From assembly GCA_946186895.1 (NCBI GenBank), contig CAMHOW010000005.1:1-64000 (forward strand): DNA of 64,000 bases, read 5' to 3'. Source of the DNA: an uncultured Fibrobacter sp. Its GTDB lineage: Bacteria > Fibrobacterota > Fibrobacteria > Fibrobacterales > Fibrobacteraceae. Numbering within the stretch: the first letter of the stretch is position 1; each line of letters opens with the position of its first letter. This document shows positions 8,920 through 17,507 of this stretch, one piece after another. Made by a program: the position numbers and the translations under genes. Below the pieces are notes generated by a model. That model was not told the origin of the DNA, ran no database searches, and saw only the letters and a program-made list of their open reading frames with translations.

Positions 8920-10824
8920 ATGAAAAAACGGCTCCTGGCGTTAAGCCTTGCCGCAGGGGTAACGGCCTTTATGACCGCCTGTGGCGAAGAGACCACCAAT
9001 ACCGACATCATCAGGGCAAGTGCCGCCGACAACGTAGACTCGCTCCCCAAGTGCGACAAGAGCTACGAAGGCATGCTCGCCACCATCCCCTCCAAGGGTC
9101 AAATCCTGGTTTGCCATCAGGGCGAATGGGAAAATGTGGCGAAGACCGTCCAGAGCTCTTCCAAGAGTTCTACAAATTCTGATGCCGGCTGTACCGCCAA
9201 GGAAAACAAGGACAAGAGCGGTGTCGACATCGTGTGCGCTGGCGAAACCATCACGACCTTGAAGAACGGTACAAAGGGTGCCGATGGTCAGACTGGTCCT
9301 AGAGGTGGGGCGGGCAATCCCGGTGCTGCGGGCCAGGATGGTACTGGCACAAGCGGTAAGGACCTGAAGCTAGACGATACAGACTGTAGGGCAACCTATA
9401 TGGCCGGTGGCGTAGTCATCTACACGTGTGGTGACGAGGAGTACCTCGAAAACCTGAATGGAACCACAGCCGCCCTGAAAACCTGGAACGCCTTGTCGCT
9501 AGACCCCCGAATTATGAACACCTCGGAAACGACGATTGGTGATGTGTCCACGTTTTTCCTGAAACCGGCTTCCGGCACATGCGAAGGCAAGGTGGAACGC
9601 TGGAAAGATAACGATTCCTGGACAGTAGATGAAGCTGTTGAAGCCTATACGCAGGTTGATGAGGCTGAACTGAAACATAACTTTGCCGTTAAGGGCACGG
9701 CAACACTTACGGTTGGAGAAAACGTAAAGCCTAATATTGCTGTAAAACTGGAACCCGTAGTTGGAGCTCTTTTCGGTTTTACAACGGCAAAAAGTGTCCA
9801 GAGCTTCGGAGGCCTTTGCCTCACCTATTCTTCTGAACAGCCGATGGAACTGATTCTTACAAATGGTACCGACGTGGCTCGTTCACCCCTTGCCGCCGCC
9901 ACTAGTAAAAAGACGGTTGATTTGTTAGTGAATGATTTTAAGCCTGATAGTGCAAACGTGAATCTGTCAACCATTGCAGGGCAGGTAAAGAATATACTTG
10001 TTAAGGCAGTGGGTAGCCTAAAGGCCGGCGAATACACGAATAAGTTTGCGGTCTATGAGCTGGGTGCCTATGGCCGTTGCGGTGGCAATACCATTGTTGA
10101 TATTGAGGCGAAGTTAAGTACTGTCAAGAAGGGAACCGTTACTGACCCTCGCGATAAAAAGAAATATAACACCGTCACTATCGGTGATCAGACCTGGTTC
10201 GCCGAGAACTTGGACTACGACTACAAGGTGCATGTTGACCCGTTGCACGATGGCAAAGATGAGGATCCGACCTTCAAGTGCGATACAGAACACCCCTGCG
10301 TAGAAAAACTCGTTTACAACTACTCTGACGAGAACAAGGCTTTGTACGGAGGAAGGCTCTATACTTGGGCAGCCGCAATTGACTCGGCCTCTTTGGCTCG
10401 TGCGGCAACGCCTATGACCTGCGGAACCGGCTTTACATGCTCCTTGCCTGCTACTGTCCAGGGAATTTGTCCCCAAGGGTGGCACGTACCGAGTGTTGAC
10501 GATTACAATACCTTGCGTGCTACCGCAATGGATTTTGTGGGCTACAACAGTGAGAAGCTTCGTGCACTTGCCATGCTCGATGAAAGTGCCGGTGGAACGA
10601 ACTGGCTCGGCTTCTCTGCAAAACTCGGCGGAATTGTTCAAAATAATGGAACAACTCTATACAACGAAAATGTCGGTCTTTATGTAATTCTCAAGGATGA
10701 GTTTACCGATTCCTACTATTACATAGGAACCTTTGGCAAGACCGCTATGAGTGTACCGGATGCTAGCCACAGCAAGAACTATTTCCGCGCTATCCGTTGC
10801 GTCAAGAACAAGGCTAAGGAATAA
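8920..10824 (+). CDS. FISUMP-domain lipoprotein with collagen-like segment
   Basis: MKKRLLALSLAAGVTAFMTAC lipobox; GTKGADGQTGPRGGAGNPGAAGQDGTG; C-terminal VTDPRDKKKYNTVTIGDQTWFAENLDYD...ICPQGWHVPS...FRAIRCVKN. Confidence 0.88.
   Translation: MKKRLLALSLAAGVTAFMTACGEETTNTDIIRASAADNVDSLPKCDKSYEGMLATIPSKGQILVCHQGEWENVAKTVQSSSKSSTNSDAGCTAKENKDKSGVDIVCAGETITTLKNGTKGADGQTGPRGGAGNPGAAGQDGTGTSGKDLKLDDTDCRATYMAGGVVIYTCGDEEYLENLNGTTAALKTWNALSLDPRIMNTSETTIGDVSTFFLKPASGTCEGKVERWKDNDSWTVDEAVEAYTQVDEAELKHNFAVKGTATLTVGENVKPNIAVKLEPVVGALFGFTTAKSVQSFGGLCLTYSSEQPMELILTNGTDVARSPLAAATSKKTVDLLVNDFKPDSANVNLSTIAGQVKNILVKAVGSLKAGEYTNKFAVYELGAYGRCGGNTIVDIEAKLSTVKKGTVTDPRDKKKYNTVTIGDQTWFAENLDYDYKVHVDPLHDGKDEDPTFKCDTEHPCVEKLVYNYSDENKALYGGRLYTWAAAIDSASLARAATPMTCGTGFTCSLPATVQGICPQGWHVPSVDDYNTLRATAMDFVGYNSEKLRALAMLDESAGGTNWLGFSAKLGGIVQNNGTTLYNENVGLYVILKDEFTDSYYYIGTFGKTAMSVPDASHSKNYFRAIRCVKNKAKE
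9268..9348 (+). repeat. Collagen-like Gly-X-Y coding repeat
   Basis: GTK GAD GQT GPR GGA GNP GAA GQD GTG in translated protein. Confidence 0.8.
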
Positions 10825-10837
10825 GGAGGGCTAGACA

Positions 10838-12667
10838 ATGAAAAAGATTACTATGAAAAAATTTGTTATTGGATGTGCTGCAATCTCGCTCCTCCTTACC
10901 GCTTGTGGCGACGATGTCACCAACGACAGCGTGGTCAAGGCGGAGGCCTACGAATCCAAGGCCGACCTGCCCGATTGTGGTGAAAAGTACGAGGGCATGT
11001 TTGCAACGGTGCCTTCGAAAAAAGAAGTCTACCTTTGTTCCGAAGGTTCCTGGAAGAGCCTGTTGAACAGCGCTACTGCCTCTGCTGTTAAAGACGGAGA
11101 GTTTGCTTGCTCTACCGTGGAACTTAAAGACAAGTCTGGCTACAAGGTGGTCTGTGGTGGCGACTCTGTGGCGGTGGTCAAGAATGGCGACAATGGTTCT
11201 AACGGAAGCCAGGGTCCTGCCGGTCCGTCTGGTGCCCCCGGTGAGGCCGGTTCCGATGGTACAGGCTCCAACGGTAAGGACTTGACTCTCGGCAAAGACG
11301 ACTGCGCCGTTATGTATACAGGTCTTGAAACTGTTGTCTATGACTGCGGTGACAGTGCCTACGTGAAAAGCTTGAGTGGGTTCAAGTCCAAGTACGTCTG
11401 GAACGCAATGTATAGCATAGCTTCGTCAGGCGTTTCTGTGTTGGCAGGTACTCAAATCACACCGTTCTTCTATGATGCAAGCGGTTCGGGAGCTGACAAG
11501 GCCACCTACCAACGCTGGAAAGATGACGATGTCGCCTTTGGAACAACGTTGATGGCTCCCAAAGAACATTATGCAAATAAGTCCATTCATGCTGATGTAA
11601 CGCTCACCGTGGCCGAGGCCCGCAAAGTTACCGCAAAGGACTACCGCTCCTTTGTCGGTTTCCATGCAACTCTTTCCGCCACTGACATGACAACCAAATA
11701 TAAGGGTGGTTTCTGTTTGACCTACACTGCAGACAATGCTATGGCCTTGCTCCTGAAAAATGCCAACGGCTATATCAAGGCCGAAATCCCCGCCTCTAAG
11801 GGCAAGGAATCTATCGTAAATATCCTTTTCAATGACTTCAAGCCCGTGGCCGAGGGTGTCACGGTAGACGATGTGATTAAGAGCGTAACCGAGATGGCCA
11901 TCGAAGCCGTCGGAAGTGAAAAGGCCGGCAAATACGCCAACAGCTTCTCCATCTACCAGATTGGCAACTATGGTTCCTGCGACAACTTCACTTACAGCAC
12001 CTGGAAGGATTACCTCAAAACAGTAGTAGGAAAACCTGGTAAACTGGTCGATAACCGTGACAAAGACAACCCCATCACCTACGCAACAGCAACCATCGGC
12101 GACCAGACCTGGATGGCCGAGAACCTGCGCTATGGGACACAGTCCTGTTTTTACAGCAGCGACAAAGACTGTGCCACGTACGGCCGCAAGTACACCTGGC
12201 TTGAGTCGCTCGGTGACGATGCGACTAAATATGGGTGTGCCGCTGACGCTGCGTGTACCACCACGCTACCCGACCAGGTGCAGGGTATTTGTCCCGATGG
12301 TTGGCATTTGCCTTCTACTGCCGAATGGGGAAAACTCATCGAAACGGTTGCAGGAGAAAATCTCCAATATAAGACATATAGCTCGATTGCCGATGGTCTC
12401 GCCCTGGCGAAGGGACCCGCAGAAACGACTGGGGCCCTTAATAACCAAGGTGAAAACCTGACGGGGCTCGGTTTGACATTCCCAACCACTGGATATCAAT
12501 ACTATTGGAGCAATGGCTCTGCTACTGCATCAACAGGAAATGCCATAAGAATTACATGGGGCGGCACCTATGTCCAGGTGTTCTGTGGTAATCATTCATA
12601 TGCCACGACTATGACAAAGACTAGCGCCTACCCCGTCCGTTGCATCAAGGACCAGGCTAAGGAATAA
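10838..12667 (+). CDS. FISUMP-domain lipoprotein with collagen-like segment (paralog 2)
   Basis: AAISLLLTAC lipobox; YEGMFATVPSKKEVYLCSEGSW; GDNGSNGSQGPAGPSGAPGEAGSDGTG; YATATIGDQTWMAENLRYGT...ICPDGWHLPS. Confidence 0.9.
   Translation: MKKITMKKFVIGCAAISLLLTACGDDVTNDSVVKAEAYESKADLPDCGEKYEGMFATVPSKKEVYLCSEGSWKSLLNSATASAVKDGEFACSTVELKDKSGYKVVCGGDSVAVVKNGDNGSNGSQGPAGPSGAPGEAGSDGTGSNGKDLTLGKDDCAVMYTGLETVVYDCGDSAYVKSLSGFKSKYVWNAMYSIASSGVSVLAGTQITPFFYDASGSGADKATYQRWKDDDVAFGTTLMAPKEHYANKSIHADVTLTVAEARKVTAKDYRSFVGFHATLSATDMTTKYKGGFCLTYTADNAMALLLKNANGYIKAEIPASKGKESIVNILFNDFKPVAEGVTVDDVIKSVTEMAIEAVGSEKAGKYANSFSIYQIGNYGSCDNFTYSTWKDYLKTVVGKPGKLVDNRDKDNPITYATATIGDQTWMAENLRYGTQSCFYSSDKDCATYGRKYTWLESLGDDATKYGCAADAACTTTLPDQVQGICPDGWHLPSTAEWGKLIETVAGENLQYKTYSSIADGLALAKGPAETTGALNNQGENLTGLGLTFPTTGYQYYWSNGSATASTGNAIRITWGGTYVQVFCGNHSYATTMTKTSAYPVRCIKDQAKE
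11186..11272 (+). repeat. Collagen-like Gly-X-Y coding repeat
   Basis: GDN GSN GSQ GPA GPS GAP GEA GSD GTG. Confidence 0.8.
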
Positions 12668-12680
12668 GGAGGGTTAAACA

Positions 12681-14465
12681 ATGAAAATGATTAATATGAA
12701 AAAGATTAGCATGGCAATCTCGCTCCCTCTGTTCTTTGCCGCCTGTGGAGACAATGTGACCGACAATGACCCCGTTGCCACCCAGGCCTACGAGGACACG
12801 GAAGCTTTCCCTGACTGCGACGAAAGCTACGAGGGCATGTTTGCAACCGTTACAAGCTCCAAGGAGCTTTACATATGCACCGCCGAAAAGTGGGTGAACC
12901 TCTCCAAGGCAGGCGCCGATAGCAAGTCTGCGGCCAAGTCTGGCTGCAGCGCCAAGGAACTGGCCGACAAGAGCGGCGTGCAGATTACATGCAACGGCGA
13001 AGCCGTGGGTACGTTGAATTACGGCAAGGCCGGTAGTGCAGGCTCTACGGGAGCCACAGGCCCCAAAGGCACTGACGGCGCTGCTGGTAGCGATGGTCAA
13101 AGCTACTCCGGTACCGACGCCAAGTGGGATACTGACCGCTGCAAGCTGAAGAACGCGGGCTACGACTACATGATTTATCAGTGTGGCGACAGCACGTATG
13201 TGACGCAGCTGAGCAAGTCTACTACTTCTTCGACCCCATGGAAGGCTTTCAATACGTCTTTAACTGTTAGCAGTTATAATGGCTACACCCCTTATTACTT
13301 CTTTACCACCGGGTTTGAAGGCGCATCGGGTAGCCTTAAGTACTTTGAAGGGGAGACTCCTTTGACCGAAACAACTTCATTGGTGGCTAAACACATTATT
13401 TCGGCTGGTGGTACAATGGGAGGTACAGCTTCTATTGAAATCACGAAGGAGCAGACCGTTACAGCTACCAAATATCGGCCTTTTGTAGGGGCTAGGTTCA
13501 CATACAACACCTTGGGCGCCAATATCGGTAGCAGGGCGGGCGTTTGCTTGCTCTATTCCTCCGAAAAAGAAATGAACTTGCTTGTTGAAGGTGAGACCGG
13601 TTTCTTGAAGGCCGCCCTGCCTGCAACCAAGGACGGAAAAGACACTCTAGTGCAGTTGCTTTGGCGAGATTTTGAACCCGTTGCCGCTGGTGTCGACATT
13701 AATAAGGTCATTTCCAAGGCGAAGTATGCGTACATAGAAGCTGTTGGTGGTACAAAAGCTGATAAGTATGAGAACAATTTCGCTATACACCAATTTGGGG
13801 ATTATGGCCGCTGCACCGACGAAACGGTCGACACGTGGGTTGCCTCGATGGTGGGTGAAACAGGGACTGTTAAGGATGCAATAGATGATAAAATCGTGTA
13901 CAATACCGTGACCATTGGTGGACAGACCTGGCTTGCGGATAATCTGCGCTCTGGAACGGGAGATTGCCTTGCTACTAGCGGTGATGCTGATTGCAAGAAT
14001 TTCGGAAAAGCGTACAAATGGGTTGACGCTCTTGGAGCGGATGCAGAAAAGTATGGTTGTTCGGCAACTGCGGTGTGCACTGTTGCGTTGCCGAGCTTAG
14101 TGCAGGGGTTATGCCCTGCCAATTACCACATTGCCACACTAGATGACTGGAATGCACTGTTTACAACTGTAGGCGGTGGAACTCTTCTTAAAAATGCAAC
14201 GGTTACCGCATTTGCTTTATTTAAGCCGGGAATTAGTTTAACTGGTAGCTATGCATATAATGCCCAAAACAAGCTTGGATTAGGGCTTGTTAACTCCGCC
14301 AACGCCCCTTCTTATGGCAAGTATTGGCTTGCTGCGGAATCAAATGGGACGACTGGTAGAGCTTGGGATTTTGACGGGTCAGTTCCCTCTCCTTATGGTA
14401 GTTACACTGGCGACAAAGATGAGCAGGCTCTCTCCGTCCGCTGCGTAAAGGACGCCACTCCGTAA
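12681..14465 (+). CDS. FISUMP-domain lipoprotein with collagen-like segment (paralog 3)
   Basis: ISLPLFFAACGDNVTDNDP; YEGMFATVTSSKELYICTAEKW; GKAGSAGSTGATGPKGTDGAAGSDG; YNTVTIGGQTWLADNLRSGTGDCL...LCPANYHIATLDDW...LSVRCVKDA. Confidence 0.9.
   Translation: MKMINMKKISMAISLPLFFAACGDNVTDNDPVATQAYEDTEAFPDCDESYEGMFATVTSSKELYICTAEKWVNLSKAGADSKSAAKSGCSAKELADKSGVQITCNGEAVGTLNYGKAGSAGSTGATGPKGTDGAAGSDGQSYSGTDAKWDTDRCKLKNAGYDYMIYQCGDSTYVTQLSKSTTSSTPWKAFNTSLTVSSYNGYTPYYFFTTGFEGASGSLKYFEGETPLTETTSLVAKHIISAGGTMGGTASIEITKEQTVTATKYRPFVGARFTYNTLGANIGSRAGVCLLYSSEKEMNLLVEGETGFLKAALPATKDGKDTLVQLLWRDFEPVAAGVDINKVISKAKYAYIEAVGGTKADKYENNFAIHQFGDYGRCTDETVDTWVASMVGETGTVKDAIDDKIVYNTVTIGGQTWLADNLRSGTGDCLATSGDADCKNFGKAYKWVDALGADAEKYGCSATAVCTVALPSLVQGLCPANYHIATLDDWNALFTTVGGGTLLKNATVTAFALFKPGISLTGSYAYNAQNKLGLGLVNSANAPSYGKYWLAAESNGTTGRAWDFDGSVPSPYGSYTGDKDEQALSVRCVKDATP
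13023..13104 (+). repeat. Collagen-like Gly-X-Y coding repeat
   Basis: GKA GSA GST GAT GPK GTD GAA GSD G. Confidence 0.75.
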
Positions 14466-14524
14466 GGAATTCCCCTTGGGGTACGTCATCCCCGTGAATA
14501 CGGGGATCTCTAAAACTTAAAAGA

Positions 14525-14549
14525 CTCGGTCTACGACCGAGCCTTTTTT
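14525..14549. terminator. Terminator hairpin after FISUMP trio
   Basis: CTCGGTC-TAC-GACCGAG-CC-TTTTTT; preceded by a second perfect hairpin ATCCCCGT-GAAT-ACGGGGAT at 14488-14507. Confidence 0.75.
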
Positions 14550-14576
14550 GTATGGGGTGAAAATGCTCTGCGAGCT

Positions 14577-15203
14577 TTATATCGCTTGCAGCAGCGCTGT
14601 CAGGCGAATTTCTATTTCGTCCCAGTTGCCGCTTGCCATGAGCGCGGGGTTGAAGATGCTCCCGCCGAAGGAAACCAGGTTCGCGCCCGCTTCCATGTAG
14701 GCCTTTGCATTCTGCGGGTTCACGCCGCCGCAGGCCATCAGGGGGATGTCCCGGAAGGGCCCGCGCAGGGCCTTGATGTATTCCGGGCCACCTACGCAGT
14801 TCACCGGGAAAACTTTCACGGCGGCGGCGCCTAGGTCGTAGGCCTTCTGCACTTCGGTGGGGGAGAGGGCCCCGGGAATAATGGGAATCCCTGCCGTATT
14901 GGAAAGCCGCACGATTTCTTTGCGGGTGTTGGGCGTTACGATGAACTCTGCCCCCGCGGCTACGGCCTTTTCTAGGTCGCTTTCGTGGCGAACAGTGCCT
15001 GCCCCTACGAGAATTTCATAAGACCCGGCGCAGTCCTTGAGCTTTTTGATAATGCTGGTGGCACCGGCGGTGTTCATGGTCACCTCGATGGCCTTGAGGC
15101 CGCACTTGGCGGCGGTTTCTACGCAGGCCTCTTCGGCCCCCTGGGGAATGTCGCGGAGAATGCCCACGACCGGCATCGGTTTTAGAAATTCGAGCAGGTT
15201 CAT
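14577..15203 (-). CDS. eda: Bifunctional KDPG/KHG aldolase family
   Basis: PMPVVGILRD; GLKAIEVTMNTAGA; LVGAGTVRHESDLEKAVAAGAEFIVTPNT; AAAVKVFPVNCVGGPEYIKALRGPFRDIPLMACGGVN. Confidence 0.88.
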   Translation of the reverse strand: MNLLEFLKPMPVVGILRDIPQGAEEACVETAAKCGLKAIEVTMNTAGATSIIKKLKDCAGSYEILVGAGTVRHESDLEKAVAAGAEFIVTPNTRKEIVRLSNTAGIPIIPGALSPTEVQKAYDLGAAAVKVFPVNCVGGPEYIKALRGPFRDIPLMACGGVNPQNAKAYMEAGANLVSFGGSIFNPALMASGNWDEIEIRLTALLQAI

Positions 15204-15232
15204 ACTTTTAAGATAGTAAACAAGAATAATTA

Positions 15233-15307
15233 TGAATTCGGATTTCGGAATTCGGAGTTGTTTGTTAAGAATAAAAATCCGAACTCCGAACTCGGGATTC
15301 CGAATTA
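15233..15307. repeat. Heptameric TTCGGAN inverted repeat, copy 1
   Basis: Left arm GAATTCGGATTTCGGAATTCGGAGTT, right arm AATCCGAACTCCGAACTCGGGATTCCGAATTA. Confidence 0.8.
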
Positions 15308-16510
15308 TTCATACCTTAGGGCCTCGATCGGGTCAAGTCGGCTGGCTTTGCGGGCAGGGTACCACCCGAAAAAGACTCCCGTGGCAAAACATACGGCAAA
15401 ACTGATGACAACGCTGGTAAACGACACGATCATGGGCCACCCCATGACGGTTTTTACAATTTGTGAAGCGGCCACCCCGAGAATAATACCGATAAGCCCG
15501 CCCATAAGGCTAATGGTCACTGATTCAAACAGGAACTGCATCAATATGTCACGCCCACGGGCGCCTATGGCCATGCGGAGGCCGATTTCCTTGGTGCGTT
15601 CGGTAACCGACACGTACATGATGTTCATGATACCGATACCGCCTACGAACAGGCTAATACCGGCAATGACGGTCAACACCAGGGCCAGCATGTCCGATGT
15701 GCTGGTGACCATCTCGATCATTTCTTCTTGGGTGAACACTCTGAAGGGATCCGTGGGCTTGGTCCAGTTCCGCCGTTCCTTCAAAATGTTCATGATTTCT
15801 TCGGTGGCCTTTTCGGCATAGCCTTCGCCGATGGAGTTGGCGTAGATCTGCCGGATGTTGGTGGTGGCCGAGAACCTGCGCATTACGGTCTGGTAGGGCG
15901 TAAAGATCACGTCGTCGTTATCTTGCCCAAAGTCTCCGGAGCCCTTGGATTTCAGAGTGCCGATAACCTTCAGCGGGATGCTCTTGTAGCGGATGGTCTT
16001 ACCGATGGGGTTTTCGCCCGCAAAGAGGTTCTGTACCACCGTCTGGCCAATGACGCAGACTTTCGCCATGCGGTCGGCAGCGTCGTCGAACATCACGCCG
16101 TCTTCGATTTCGTAGTTGCGAATCTTGAGGTAGTCGGCGGAGATGCCGCTCAAAGTAGTGGGGGAGTTGTTGTTCCCTACAATGGCTTGCCCGCTTACGG
16201 TAATCATGGGTGACACGCCGTTGATGTAGGTGGCGTTTTCCCGGATGGCGATGACATCTTTTTCTTCCAACATCTCGGAAGATTCCGCCTGTACGCCGCC
16301 ACGCCTGTTCCAGTTGGGCATGACAATGATGGCGTTGGTGCCCATGCTGGTCATCTGTTCCTTGATGGACTGGCGAGACCCTTCGCCCATGGCCACCATG
16401 GTAATCACCGCTGCCACGCCAATGACGATACCCAGCACCGAAAGGAAGGTGCGCATGCGGTTACGCAGTAGGGCGCAAAGAGAAATCTTTATGAGAGTGA
16501 TAGGAGACAT
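15305..16510 (-). CDS. MacB-type ABC transporter permease (FtsX/MacB_PCD)
   Basis: MRTFLSVLGIVIGVAAVITMVAMGEGSRQSI...; GGIGIMNIMYVSVTERTKEIGLRMAIGARGRDILMQFLFESVTIS; YPARKASRLDPIEALRYE. Confidence 0.93.
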   Translation of the reverse strand: MSPITLIKISLCALLRNRMRTFLSVLGIVIGVAAVITMVAMGEGSRQSIKEQMTSMGTNAIIVMPNWNRRGGVQAESSEMLEEKDVIAIRENATYINGVSPMITVSGQAIVGNNNSPTTLSGISADYLKIRNYEIEDGVMFDDAADRMAKVCVIGQTVVQNLFAGENPIGKTIRYKSIPLKVIGTLKSKGSGDFGQDNDDVIFTPYQTVMRRFSATTNIRQIYANSIGEGYAEKATEEIMNILKERRNWTKPTDPFRVFTQEEMIEMVTSTSDMLALVLTVIAGISLFVGGIGIMNIMYVSVTERTKEIGLRMAIGARGRDILMQFLFESVTISLMGGLIGIILGVAASQIVKTVMGWPMIVSFTSVVISFAVCFATGVFFGWYPARKASRLDPIEALRYE

Positions 16511-16513
16511 GGG

Positions 16514-16611
16514 TGAGTTCGGAGTTCGGATTTCGGAGTTGTGGTGAATTCGGAGTTCGGATTTCAGAGCTAGAAAAAAGTTCTGAATTCTGAATTCCGA
16601 AATCTGAATTA
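16514..16611. repeat. Heptameric TTCGGAN inverted repeat, copy 2
   Basis: GAGTTCGGAGTTCGGATTTCGGAGTT, second left-arm copy GAATTCGGAGTTCGGATTTCAGAG, right arm GTTCTGAATTCTGAATTCCGAAATCTGAATTA. Confidence 0.8.
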
Positions 16612-17361
16612 GTCATAGGTCTCTGGTGGGGGCAGGGCATCGAAGGCTGCCTTCGCGTCTTGCATCTCGTGGGCTTCGTCTTTTTTTAAGAGACCGTCCC
16701 GCAGGGTGATGGTCCGCTCGCTGAAGGTGGCAATGTCGGGTTCGTGGGTCACGAAGGCAATGGTTTTCCCCTGCCGGTGGAGCTCCTGGAAAATCATCAT
16801 GATTTCGTAGCTGGTTCGGGTGTCCAGATTACCTGTGGCTTCGTCGGCCAAAATAATCACAGGGTCGTTCACCAGGGCACGGGCGATAGCCACACGCTGC
16901 TGTTGTCCGCCAGAAAGCTGGCTGGGCAGGTGGTTCATGCGGTCGGCCAGGCCCACCATTTCCAGGGCCGTAAGTGCCCGCCGGCGCCTTTCCGCCGAAG
17001 ACACCTTCGAATTGTAAAGCAGGGGCAGTTCCACGTTCTCGATGGCGGTGGTTCTGGAAAGCAGGTTGTAGTTCTGGAAAACAAAACCGATTTTTTGGCC
17101 CCGGATGCGGGCCAGGGAGTCCCGGGAGAGCTTTTCGGTATGCTCGCCGTCTAGAATGTAGTGTCCCGCGGTAGGCTTGTCCATACAGCCCAAAATGTTC
17201 AGCATGGTAGACTTGCCCGACCCGCTGGTACCCATGATGGTCACAAATTCACCGGGATAGATGTCGAAGGACACGCCCCGCAGGGCGTGAACCACCTGGT
17301 CACCCATCTTGAAGTCCCTACGCAGACTTTCTATAGAAAGAATCGGTAATTTGTCCGTCAT
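16609..17361 (-). CDS. MacB/LolD-type ABC transporter ATP-binding protein
   Basis: Walker [42 protein letters not shown]. Confidence 0.94.
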   Translation of the reverse strand: MTDKLPILSIESLRRDFKMGDQVVHALRGVSFDIYPGEFVTIMGTSGSGKSTMLNILGCMDKPTAGHYILDGEHTEKLSRDSLARIRGQKIGFVFQNYNLLSRTTAIENVELPLLYNSKVSSAERRRRALTALEMVGLADRMNHLPSQLSGGQQQRVAIARALVNDPVIILADEATGNLDTRTSYEIMMIFQELHRQGKTIAFVTHEPDIATFSERTITLRDGLLKKDEAHEMQDAKAAFDALPPPETYD

Positions 17362-17507
17362 GACCTGATTTTGATTCTTGTAACCCTATTTTAGTTGCCC
17401 ATTTGGCCTAAATGGTAGTACTGAAGGTCTCAAAATTAAAAAAATGTGACCTATAACTGAAATTTTTGCTATAATTTCCCCTAAAGTCATAATTTAGAGG
17501 ATTATTC

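Noticed and set aside
15258-15821. 187-aa plus-strand ORF starting MFVKNKNPNSELGIPNYS
   Set aside because: Starts in the heptameric repeat and then runs antisense to the ABC permease.
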